64,000 nt of DNA, taken from the NCBI GenBank assembly GCA_910586655.1, contig CAJUIR010000003.1, forward strand, positions 62,001 to 126,000, written 5' to 3'. A program made the position numbers and the translations under genes. The notes beneath the pieces were generated by a model, which saw nothing but the letters and a program-made list of their open reading frames with translations, was not told the DNA's origin and searched no databases. This document shows, one piece after another, positions 16,992 through 24,847 of the stretch (position 1 is the first letter of the stretch; each line of letters starts with the position of its first letter). Origin of the DNA: an uncultured Christensenellaceae bacterium (lineage in GTDB: Bacteria > Bacillota > Clostridia > Christensenellales > Borkfalkiaceae).

Positions 16992-18074
16992 ATGGTAATC
17001 AAAAAATTGACACTCGACAATTTCAGAAATTACGAACATGAAGACTTCGTTTTTGACGGCGGTCTGAATATTCTTACGGGGAAAAACGCGCAAGGGAAAA
17101 CCAACTGCGCCGAAGCAGTGTTTTACCTCTGTACCGGCGCTTCACTCCGAATCCGTCACGACAAACAACTCATCCGCAAAGGCGCGGAATTTGCGCGGAT
17201 CTGTGCGGTTACGGAGAGCCGTTTCGGCACGGTTTCTCTGGAAGCGGTCATATACGAAAACAAGCGGGATCTGTATCTGAACGGCAACAAGATCCGTCCC
17301 GTCGACTTTTTGGGCAATATGAACAGCGTATTTTTTTCTCCCGGCGAGTTGCGTCTGATTCAGGACGGCCCCGACGAAAGACGGCGGTTTTTGAATCTCT
17401 CGATCTCGCAGACTTCCCGCGATTACCGCGTTGCGCTTTCGCGCTATCAGCGCGTGCTGGAACAGCGCAACAATCTGTTAAAGTCGCACGGTTACGCGCC
17501 CGATTACGACGCGCTCGACGTTTGGGACGAACAACTTGCCGGTTATGCGGCGCGCATCGTCAAACGGCGCAGGGAATTTCTTGCGCAACTTTCGCCTTTT
17601 GCCGCGGCGCTTCACCGTTCTTTAACGGACGGCGCGGAACAACTTTCGCTCTCGATGGATGGGAACTATGCGGGCGAAGAGGAACAGGTGAAAGAAAAAC
17701 TGCTGCGCGAACTTGCCGTATCGCGTGAGCGCGATCTTCGACTCGGGTTTACGACGGTAGGACCGCACCGCGACGATCTCCGTGTGACGCTCAACGGGCA
17801 GGACGCGCGCGGTTATGCCTCTCAGGGTCAGGCGCGTACGGCGGCGCTTGCAATGAAACTTGCCGAAACGCAGATTTTCCGCAGCGTTGCGGGAGAGGCG
17901 CCCATTCTCATTTTGGACGATGTGATGAGCGAACTCGACCTGCCGCGCCGCAAACGGCTGCTTGCGGAAGTCAAGGATTTGCAGTGCATACTCACCTGCA
18001 CGCACGCCGAGCGCGTTTTGTACGGAAAAGAAAGTCTCCGCATTCGGATCCATGCGGGGAAAATTGTGGAATAG
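16992..18074 (+). CDS. recF: DNA replication/repair ATPase RecF
   Basis: SMC-like ATPase that loads RecA at single-strand gaps with RecO and RecR. Starting at MVIKKLTLDNFRNY, the Walker A motif GKNAQGKT is at residues 30-37. The signature SQGQARTAALAMKLAE and Walker B LILDDVMSELD (Asp309-Asp310) follow. The length of 360 residues is typical. A longer reading frame begins at 16929, but its extra 21 residues have no family counterpart, so I chose 16992. It is divergent from dnaA; in most Bacillota it lies downstream of dnaN on the same strand. Confidence 0.96.
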   Translation: MVIKKLTLDNFRNYEHEDFVFDGGLNILTGKNAQGKTNCAEAVFYLCTGASLRIRHDKQLIRKGAEFARICAVTESRFGTVSLEAVIYENKRDLYLNGNKIRPVDFLGNMNSVFFSPGELRLIQDGPDERRRFLNLSISQTSRDYRVALSRYQRVLEQRNNLLKSHGYAPDYDALDVWDEQLAGYAARIVKRRREFLAQLSPFAAALHRSLTDGAEQLSLSMDGNYAGEEEQVKEKLLRELAVSRERDLRLGFTTVGPHRDDLRVTLNGQDARGYASQGQARTAALAMKLAETQIFRSVAGEAPILILDDVMSELDLPRRKRLLAEVKDLQCILTCTHAERVLYGKESLRIRIHAGKIVE

Positions 18075-18088
18075 CCGTTTCCGTATAA

Positions 18089-18138
18089 ACGCGTGTCCCT
18101 CTCCGCATACTGTCATAAAGGGAGTGCGGAGGACGCGT
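18089..18138. repeat. Inverted repeat between recF and the vanW-family gene
   Basis: An outer stem ACGCGT/ACGCGT and an inner stem CTCCGCA/TGCGGAG flank a 17-base loop. No T run follows, so it is not a standard terminator. It ends 26 bases before the next start codon. Confidence 0.5.
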
Positions 18139-18163
18139 ATTTGAAGTCTTTCGGGTTCGGCTA

Positions 18164-19441
18164 ATGGGAAATTTCGCTAAAACAATTTCACTCCTCCTTG
18201 CGGGGAGTTTTTTAATTTCGGCGTCCTTCTTTCGGATTCCGGATTCCGGACGGGCAACTTTTACGGACTGCGCCGAAGATTTTTCGGATCGTGCAATGCA
18301 AGAAGATTGCGTAAACTGCGCGCAGTTTCTGAGACGGCGGGAAACTTATCGGGAAGAAACGGCGTTGTTTATGCTCCGCTCGAAGACGGGTAAAAAAGAA
18401 TATGACGTCACGGTCCGCTACGAAAAGGAAAAAAACGGAGAAGAGCGGGAAGTCGGCCGAAGTTGGGTAGACCTGGAAACCGATCTCCTCGATTTCTGTA
18501 AAAACAATGCGAAAGATGCAGTCGACGCACGGCTTTTTTTCGACGGAAAAAAATTTACTTACACGCCCGAACAAAACGGCGTTTATTGCGATTACGCACG
18601 TTCGCTCGATCTCGCGCTTGCGGCATTGCGGGAAGGGAAGAACGGATCGGAAGTCGTGCAGGCGGAATTTACACCCCGCATTACGGTGAAAATGCTGCGG
18701 GAACGGACGCAACGGCTGGGGGCGTTTACCACTTATTTTGACGGCGGAAATCTGCCCCGCGCGCACAACATCGCGCTTGCCGCCACGCGCATCGCAGGCG
18801 TCGAACTTGCGCCGAAGTCCGAATTTTCCTTTAATACCGTCGTGGGAAAACGGACGGAAGCAAACGGGTTTGAAGTTGCCAACGTCATTTTCGAGGGCGA
18901 ATTTGTCCCGGGCGTGGGCGGCGGTGTCTGTCAGGCAAGTACGACGCTGATGAACGCGGCGCTGGTATCGGGACTGAAAATTACCGAAAGCAGACCGCAT
19001 TCCCTTCCCGTCGGTTACGTCAAGCCCTCGCTTGACGCCATGGTGTCCGAATACAGCGATTTAAAATTTATCAATCCGTATGATTTTCCCGTCTACCTTG
19101 CGGCGGAAACGGGCGGAAATTTCGTGAGATTTATTGTTTACGGAAAGCCGGACGGACGACGCTACGTGACGGAAAGCAACGTGCGGTACCGCATTGCGCC
19201 TCCCGCTGCCGAAATCGTGGAAGGGGAAGAAGACAAGGTGTTGCGCGCCGAAAAAGAGGGCGTTGCAAGCGAAAGTTTTTTGCTTGTGTACGATCGCGCG
19301 GGCAATCTGCTTTCGCGCAAGTTGTTCCGCCGCGACACTTACGGCGCGTCGCAGGGCAAAATCATGGTAAAAAAAGCCGAACAAGATGACGCGCCCGAAC
19401 AGAACGGGAACGCAGAACCGCCGCAAGAACCTGCGCAGTGA
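18164..19441 (+). CDS. VanW-family exported protein
   Basis: Function in glycopeptide-resistance clusters and elsewhere is unknown. The N-terminus has a hydrophobic signal/anchor segment (about residues 8-25), so the protein should act outside the membrane. The VanW domain covers about residues 195-330 and includes FSFNTVVGKRTEANGF, GVGGGVCQASTTLMNAA and the RPHSLPVGYV segment. A G5-like region and a Pro/Glu/Gln-rich tail follow. The start at 18164 has no clear ribosome-binding site. No other van genes are present, so glycopeptide resistance cannot be inferred. Confidence 0.85.
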   Translation: MGNFAKTISLLLAGSFLISASFFRIPDSGRATFTDCAEDFSDRAMQEDCVNCAQFLRRRETYREETALFMLRSKTGKKEYDVTVRYEKEKNGEEREVGRSWVDLETDLLDFCKNNAKDAVDARLFFDGKKFTYTPEQNGVYCDYARSLDLALAALREGKNGSEVVQAEFTPRITVKMLRERTQRLGAFTTYFDGGNLPRAHNIALAATRIAGVELAPKSEFSFNTVVGKRTEANGFEVANVIFEGEFVPGVGGGVCQASTTLMNAALVSGLKITESRPHSLPVGYVKPSLDAMVSEYSDLKFINPYDFPVYLAAETGGNFVRFIVYGKPDGRRYVTESNVRYRIAPPAAEIVEGEEDKVLRAEKEGVASESFLLVYDRAGNLLSRKLFRRDTYGASQGKIMVKKAEQDDAPEQNGNAEPPQEPAQ

Positions 19442-19494
19442 GTCGGAATTTTCGGGTTGCAAAGAAAAATATTTTAAAAACGGGTAAAAATAAG

Positions 19495-19523
19495 TTGCAT
19501 TTCGCTTTCATTTCCTCTATAAT
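19495..19523 (+). promoter_or_regulatory. rplS promoter
   Basis: TTGCAT at 19495-19500, 17-base spacer, TATAAT at 19518-19523. Confidence 0.8.
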
Positions 19524-19531
19524 AAATAACT

Positions 19532-19582
19532 GACTTCGGGCATTCCTCTGTCGCACAGCGGGTATGAATGTCGCGTAAAATC
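19532..19582 (+). promoter_or_regulatory. Possible L19 leader hairpin
   Basis: Between the promoter and the rplS ribosome-binding site, CATTC and GAATG bracket an inner CTGT-CGC-ACAG hairpin. L19 leaders are known in Bacillota. Family membership here is a guess from position and shape. Confidence 0.4.
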
Positions 19583-19594
19583 GGAGGTAAAGTC

Positions 19595-19936
19595 ATGGGG
19601 CTCATTGAGCAAATCGAAGCCGAGAACATGAAGCAGGAAGTTCCCAAGTTCAACGTCGGCGATACCGTGAAAGTCGGTTATCGTATCATCGAAGGCGGAA
19701 AGGAAAGAATCCAGAACTTCGAAGGCGTTGTGCTCGCCAAGAAAAACGGCGGCATCCGCGAAACGTTCACCGTGCGCCGTTTATCGTTCGGCGTCGGCGT
19801 GGAACGTTGCTTCCCTCTCCATTCCCCCAAGGTAGCATACGTTACCGTGGTACGCCAAGGCAAAGTTAGAAGAGCAAAACTCTATTATCTGCGCGGGCTT
19901 ACGGGGAAAGCGGCGAAAATCAAAGAAAAGAAATAA
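19595..19936 (+). CDS. rplS: 50S ribosomal protein L19
   Basis: Large-subunit protein at the 30S-50S interface. The 113-residue form starting MGLIEQIEAENMK matches the family along its length, including the central NFEGVVLAKKNGGIRETFTV and the C-terminal KLYYLRGLTGKAAKIKE. An in-frame ATG at 19568 would add nine residues, but TCGGAGG lies just before 19595, which decides the start. A single-gene unit with its own promoter and terminator; rimM, trmD and rpsP, its common partners, are not nearby. Confidence 0.97.
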   Translation: MGLIEQIEAENMKQEVPKFNVGDTVKVGYRIIEGGKERIQNFEGVVLAKKNGGIRETFTVRRLSFGVGVERCFPLHSPKVAYVTVVRQGKVRRAKLYYLRGLTGKAAKIKEKK

Positions 19937-19956
19937 GAACACAAACCGTCAAAATG

Positions 19957-19988
19957 CGGCAGTCAAAAGTCAATGGCTGCCGTTTTTT
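19957..19988 (+). terminator. Intrinsic terminator after rplS
   Basis: CGGCAG and CTGCCG form a 6-bp stem followed by six T residues. Confidence 0.8.
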
Positions 19989-20023
19989 GTTTGCATTTCG
20001 GGGTTAAAATTTATAAAAAACAG

Positions 20024-20052
20024 TTTACAATTTTTTCCGAATGGGTTAGAAT
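20024..20052 (+). promoter_or_regulatory. Promoter of the GT-C-like membrane protein gene
   Basis: TTTACA at 20024-20029, 17-base spacer, TAGAAT at 20047-20052. Confidence 0.6.
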
Positions 20053-20085
20053 AGTAACTATCATATAATAGGGAATAATCATCTT

Positions 20086-22176
20086 ATGAAAAACATGCGG
20101 AAATTATCCAAATATTTTATTGCGTTTCTTGCGATCGCATTCGTATTTCTTGCCATCGGTTTGGGGACGCTCGGCTCTGTCGCCACGACGGGGAAGTCCT
20201 ATTGCTTAATGACTCCCACCAATGAAAACGAAGATCCCAACGTCATTTTCAGATTGACCAATCCCAAAGACGAGGAAGAAAAAACCGTTTATTGCTCTTT
20301 GACGCATGTCTATCTGAACGTGGGGACTCTGTATGCCGAAGCCGGAAAAGACGTGCAGATCCGCATCAACCGCGGCGCTTCGTCCGGTTCGTTCAGTCCG
20401 TCTTCTTCCTACCGCTACACCGCAACGCTCGAAAACTTTCTTCCCGATCAAGACCGCAGCGAAAAGACGACGGCGATCAAAGACAGCCATTATAATTGGA
20501 TCGATCCGTTCTACGGCAATCTCGTGACGAATACCGTACACGGTTACAAGATTTCGAGTTGGGCGTATTATAAACTGACTGCGCCGACGCATAACCTCGT
20601 TGTAAACGAAATTTTATTTGTGGGCGAAGTGCTCCGCGTCAAAAATTCAGACGGGACGTTCGGCAATATTTCGAGCGCGGGAGAACCTTCGGGCGAACTT
20701 CGCATTCTGCCTGCGCAAATCGTTTCGGCAACGCCGTACAACGGTCAGAGCGCGGACGATGCCAAAAAGGACGCGGAAGCGCTCATCGATTCGCAGCGCA
20801 TGCCCAACTTGGCACAGTCGACGTTCAACCGTTTTACCAAAGAAGAAGTGTATTCGCTGATGACCGCGCACGAAATGAAACAGGGCGGCACGTATTTGGA
20901 GGGAAGCGTTTTCCCCGGCGATACCGTGTATAATTCCCTCGGAACAAGTCTTGTCACGTTCGGTACGGTCATATTCGGAATGAGTCCGTTCGGACTTCGG
21001 TTTTTCCCCATGCTTGCCTCGTTCGGCGTGCTTGTTTTGGGATATTTTCTCGCGCGCGATTTCTTTAAAAGCGAAAAAGCGGGACTTGCGTTTGCAATTT
21101 TGTACGCGCTCTGCAATCTGTCGATCGGGATCGGGCATCTCGGAACTCCGCTCATGCTCGGCGTGTTCTTCTTAATCGGATCCGTTTACGGCTGTTATCT
21201 CTTCTTCCGAAAAGGAATGAAAAAAGCGAATTTCAAATGCGTGCTGCCCTTGGTCTTTTCGGGGATTTGCGGCGCGGCGGCGATTTGCGTCAACGGCGCG
21301 TTCCTGATTCCTATGCTGGGCGTTTGCGCTTTGTTCGGACTGGGTTATCTGCGTCAGCAACGCGCGCGCAGACACTATCTCGATCTTGCCATCGAAACAT
21401 TGGAAGCAGAGGGGGAAACGGAGATCAATCAGACGGCTCCGACAAATAATCAGGCGCAGCCCGAAGAAAAGAAACAAACCGAAGCGCAGAAAAAAGTGGT
21501 TACGGTGGCGTCGGAATATCGCCGCAAAAACACGCTTGCGCCCGTAGCCTTCTTTTCAAGTCTTGTGATCGGGGCAATTTTCCTCTCGCTGATATTCCTC
21601 ATTCCCACCTATTATCTGGCGGTGAAACTGTTTGACGATCCCGCTGCGCCTTCTCTCAATCTGTTCGTATTGGGCGCGAAACTCTTTGCGGGCGGCTTTG
21701 TCGGTGCGAACGTCGGCGGAAATGTCTGGTTCCCCGCTTATACGACGTTTATCGGTTCGGGCAACACGTTTGCGATCACGTCCGCAACCGTCAATATTTT
21801 TGCCGCGGTCGCGGGATTGCTCGGAATCGTTTATGCGGTCTGGCGTCTTATCAAAATCTGCGGCGAAGGATCGGATTTTTATAACAAAACGGAATTCTGG
21901 AACGCGGTAATCCCGCTTGCAGGCATCGTGATCTGTATTCTGACCGCGTCGTTTGCAAAGGGCGCGCTTGCTTTCCTTTTCATAGCGTATCTGTTTGCCT
22001 TCTTACTTGCGGCGGACGCAGTCAGATACTTTACCGAACAGCAGGGAAAAACGGGCGCGGTTGCCAAAGCCGTCTGCATTACGGGAATCATCTTGCTCGC
22101 CGTTTGGTTCTGTCTATGCGCCGTATTCACCTTCTCGATTCCGCTTCCCGCTTCATTCATGAAGGTATTTTTGTAA
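20086..22176 (+). CDS. Large membrane protein resembling GT-C (PMT/GT39-like) glycosyltransferases
   Basis: The 696-residue protein has an N-terminal membrane segment, an extracellular domain of about 240 residues rich in Thr, Ser and Tyr, then roughly ten membrane segments. The stretch FGMSPFGLRFFPMLASFGVL (about 300-320) resembles the GT-C core of PMT-type mannosyltransferases, but the acidic DE/DxD motif expected in the first outer loop is not evident. A charged cytoplasmic loop near 430-480 (Glu, Gln, Lys rich) interrupts the membrane region. A role in surface glycan transfer is inference; it may be a non-catalytic relative. comM follows after 15 bases. Confidence 0.6.
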   Translation: MKNMRKLSKYFIAFLAIAFVFLAIGLGTLGSVATTGKSYCLMTPTNENEDPNVIFRLTNPKDEEEKTVYCSLTHVYLNVGTLYAEAGKDVQIRINRGASSGSFSPSSSYRYTATLENFLPDQDRSEKTTAIKDSHYNWIDPFYGNLVTNTVHGYKISSWAYYKLTAPTHNLVVNEILFVGEVLRVKNSDGTFGNISSAGEPSGELRILPAQIVSATPYNGQSADDAKKDAEALIDSQRMPNLAQSTFNRFTKEEVYSLMTAHEMKQGGTYLEGSVFPGDTVYNSLGTSLVTFGTVIFGMSPFGLRFFPMLASFGVLVLGYFLARDFFKSEKAGLAFAILYALCNLSIGIGHLGTPLMLGVFFLIGSVYGCYLFFRKGMKKANFKCVLPLVFSGICGAAAICVNGAFLIPMLGVCALFGLGYLRQQRARRHYLDLAIETLEAEGETEINQTAPTNNQAQPEEKKQTEAQKKVVTVASEYRRKNTLAPVAFFSSLVIGAIFLSLIFLIPTYYLAVKLFDDPAAPSLNLFVLGAKLFAGGFVGANVGGNVWFPAYTTFIGSGNTFAITSATVNIFAAVAGLLGIVYAVWRLIKICGEGSDFYNKTEFWNAVIPLAGIVICILTASFAKGALAFLFIAYLFAFLLAADAVRYFTEQQGKTGAVAKAVCITGIILLAVWFCLCAVFTFSIPLPASFMKVFL

Positions 22177-22191
22177 ACGCGGGGCGGTAAT

Positions 22192-23724
22192 ATGGTATCC
22201 AAAGTAATCTGCTATGCAATCAGAGGTCTTGACGGCGTGCCTGTCGAAGTGGAAACGGACGTCAATAAAGGGATCCCCCAATACGAAATGGTGGGGTTGC
22301 CCGACACTGCGGTAAAAGAGAGCAAAGAACGCGTGCGCTCCGCACTGAAAAACAGCGGACTGCTCTTTCCCGTCAATAAGATCACCATCAATTTTGCGCC
22401 TGCCGATATCAAGAAGGAGGGTGCATCGTTCGATCTTGCCGTTGCGATCAGTCTGTTGAAGGCGAGCGAACAACTTGTGGAACGCGATCTGAGCGGAATC
22501 GTTTTTTTGGGCGAACTTGCCTTGGGAGGACAGTTGCGTCCCGTATCGGGATTGCTTCCCATCCTCATCTCCGCAAAGGGACACGGATACCGTAAATTTA
22601 TCATCCCTGCGGCAAACGCGAAAGAAGCGGCGTTTTTGGGGGACGCGGAAATCTATCCTGCAAATACGCTGAAAGAAGTCGTACAGCATTTATTGGGCGA
22701 AGTTACGATCGCGCCCTTGCAGACGGAAGAATTTATTGCTTCCTGCACTGCCGGCGCAAAGAAGACCGCCGCAGATCTGAAATATGTAAAAGGACAGCCC
22801 ATCGCGCGCCGTGCTCTGGAAATCGCAGTCGCGGGCGGTCATAACGTTTTGATGGTAGGTCCTCCCGGTACGGGAAAGACGATGCTCGCACGGTGTCTTC
22901 CCACGATCATGCCCGATCTGTCCTTTGAGGAAGCGCTTGAAATCACGAAGATCCATTCGGTGGCGGGCATGCTGGGCGAAGACGGAATCGTTTCCGTCCG
23001 TCCGTTTCGCACGCCGCATCATACCGCGACGACCGTTTCGATGTGCGGCGGAGGGAACAAAGCCGTTCATCCGGGTGAAATTTCTCTTGCCCACGGCGGC
23101 GTGCTTTTTTTAGACGAACTTCCCGAATATAACCGTTCTACTTTGGAAGCGCTGCGCCAGCCGTTGGAGGACGGAAAAATATCCGTTTCCCGCGCAGGCG
23201 GTACTTATACATACCCCGCGCGGTTTATGCTGTGCGCCAGTATGAATCCTTGTCCCTGCGGCAATTACGGATCCGCGGAACGCGACTGTACCTGCACCGC
23301 TTCCGAGATTCGCCGATACCGCAAAAAAGTATCGGGTCCGCTGCTCGACAGGATCGATTTGCAGGTCGAAGTGGATAACATTTCCTACGACGAACTGACT
23401 TCGTCCGCGGAAGGCGAGAGTTCGGAATCCGTGAAAGAACGCGTTAATGCTGCGCGGAACGTTCAGCGCAGCCGTTTTGAAGACTGCGGGATCAATACCA
23501 ACGCAGAGATGAGCGAACGGGAACTCAGTACGTTTTGTCCGCTTTCTTCCGAGTGCGACGTCATTTTGCGCGTTGCGTTCGAGAGTATGAACCTGTCGGC
23601 GCGCGCTCGTTCCCGCATTGTGAAAGTCGCGCGGACCATTGCCGATTTGGACGGGTGTGACGAGATTTTGCCTAAACACGTTTACGAAGCGGTTTCGTAC
23701 CGGATATACGATAAAATGGATTAA
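22192..23724 (+). CDS. comM: YifB/ComM family Mg-chelatase-like AAA ATPase
   Basis: Hexameric helicase that promotes branch migration during natural transformation in Gram-negative species; in Bacillota its role is less clear. An N-terminal Lon-protease-like domain covers about residues 15-170. The AAA domain has Walker A GPPGTGKT at 223-230. The Mg-chelatase segment MNPCPCGNYG and a C-terminal helical domain follow. The 510 residues are full length. The ribosome-binding site is poor (GGGGCGG). dprA starts two bases after the stop codon, a pairing that fits a DNA-uptake or recombination role. Confidence 0.93.
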   Translation: MVSKVICYAIRGLDGVPVEVETDVNKGIPQYEMVGLPDTAVKESKERVRSALKNSGLLFPVNKITINFAPADIKKEGASFDLAVAISLLKASEQLVERDLSGIVFLGELALGGQLRPVSGLLPILISAKGHGYRKFIIPAANAKEAAFLGDAEIYPANTLKEVVQHLLGEVTIAPLQTEEFIASCTAGAKKTAADLKYVKGQPIARRALEIAVAGGHNVLMVGPPGTGKTMLARCLPTIMPDLSFEEALEITKIHSVAGMLGEDGIVSVRPFRTPHHTATTVSMCGGGNKAVHPGEISLAHGGVLFLDELPEYNRSTLEALRQPLEDGKISVSRAGGTYTYPARFMLCASMNPCPCGNYGSAERDCTCTASEIRRYRKKVSGPLLDRIDLQVEVDNISYDELTSSAEGESSESVKERVNAARNVQRSRFEDCGINTNAEMSERELSTFCPLSSECDVILRVAFESMNLSARARSRIVKVARTIADLDGCDEILPKHVYEAVSYRIYDKMD

Positions 23725-23726
23725 AC

Positions 23727-24794
23727 ATGACAGAAAAAGAAAGGGCAATTTTATGGCTTGCGGCGTGTACCCGAACCAACGGCGAGGAGCGCAAACAACT
23801 TCTTGAGGCGGCAGGCAGTCCCGAATTACTTTTTGACGAATTTGAAAAATTTTCAAAAAAGGTACTAAAACAGGGGAAAAACGGGTTATATATTAGCGAC
23901 AAAGCCTCGCGCGAAAGAGAAGTGAATGCACTTCTGGATCGGTTGGATCGGAAAGGACGCTTTGCCGTTACTTGCGAAAGCCGCGATTATCCCGCATTGC
24001 TGACGCAGTTGTCCGATCCGCCGCCCGTACTTTACGGCGAAGGAAACAGGGAACTTCTGAACCGCAGAAAGTTCTGCATCGTCGGTTCGCGCCTCACGCC
24101 GCCTTGGGCGGAAAAGACGGGGAAAATGATCGCGGAAGAAATTTCTCGGCATTTTGTGGTCGTTACGGGTCTTGCCGAAGGAGGCGACAGCGCCGCGGTT
24201 CACGGCGCGATCGGGAGCGGCAATCTGATCTGCGTGCTTCCGAACGGACTGGACGAGTGCTATCCCGCTTCGCAGTTGTCGCTCAAACGTGCGGTCCGCG
24301 AAAAAGGGTTGCTGCTTTCGGAATTTCCTTTCGGAGAGAAAGTACATAAAGGTTCGTTCCATTTGCGCAACAGGATCCTTGCGGGGCTGAGCGAAGGCGT
24401 GCTCGTCATTTCCGCGGGCGTTCACAGCGGAACGCTGATCACCGTTTCTCATGCGCTGGACTGCGGCAGGGAAATCTTCGCGTTTCCTTACAGCATCGGC
24501 GTAAAACAGGGTGAGGGGTGCAACGCGATGCTCAAAAGCGGAGCCAACTTTGTAACCGAAGCGGAGGATATCCTCTCCATGTACGGTTTCTGCGCCGACA
24601 AAAAGCGGGAAGTTTCGCTTTCGGACGAAGAAAGACGGATTCTTGACGTGCTTTCAAAGAGCGGTGAACTGCATGCGGCGGTCATTGCCGAACGGGCGGG
24701 TGTGCCCGTATACGAAGCCGCGTCAACGCTGTCCGCGCTCGAAGTGAAGGGCTTGATCGCGAAAGCGGGCGGCAACCGTTACAGCGCACTTTAA
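23727..24794 (+). CDS. dprA: DNA-processing protein DprA (Smf)
   Basis: Binds incoming single-stranded DNA and loads RecA in transformation. The 355 residues contain an N-terminal helical region, the Rossmann-like core with VVTGLAEGGDSAAVHGA and SGTLITVSHALDCGREIFAFP, and a C-terminal winged helix (about 295-355). It starts two bases behind comM without its own ribosome-binding site, so it is probably translationally coupled. topA follows 53 bases later, the standard dprA-topA order. Confidence 0.95.
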   Translation: MTEKERAILWLAACTRTNGEERKQLLEAAGSPELLFDEFEKFSKKVLKQGKNGLYISDKASREREVNALLDRLDRKGRFAVTCESRDYPALLTQLSDPPPVLYGEGNRELLNRRKFCIVGSRLTPPWAEKTGKMIAEEISRHFVVVTGLAEGGDSAAVHGAIGSGNLICVLPNGLDECYPASQLSLKRAVREKGLLLSEFPFGEKVHKGSFHLRNRILAGLSEGVLVISAGVHSGTLITVSHALDCGREIFAFPYSIGVKQGEGCNAMLKSGANFVTEAEDILSMYGFCADKKREVSLSDEERRILDVLSKSGELHAAVIAERAGVPVYEAASTLSALEVKGLIAKAGGNRYSAL

Positions 24795-24847
24795 ATAAGT
24801 TTAAATATGATTTCCGTGAGGAAAAGAGATTTTGTGGAAGGAGCAGT

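Noticed and set aside
18164..19441. Vancomycin-resistance gene vanW
   Set aside because: The VanW domain is widespread in proteins of unknown function, and no vanHAX or vanRS genes are present.
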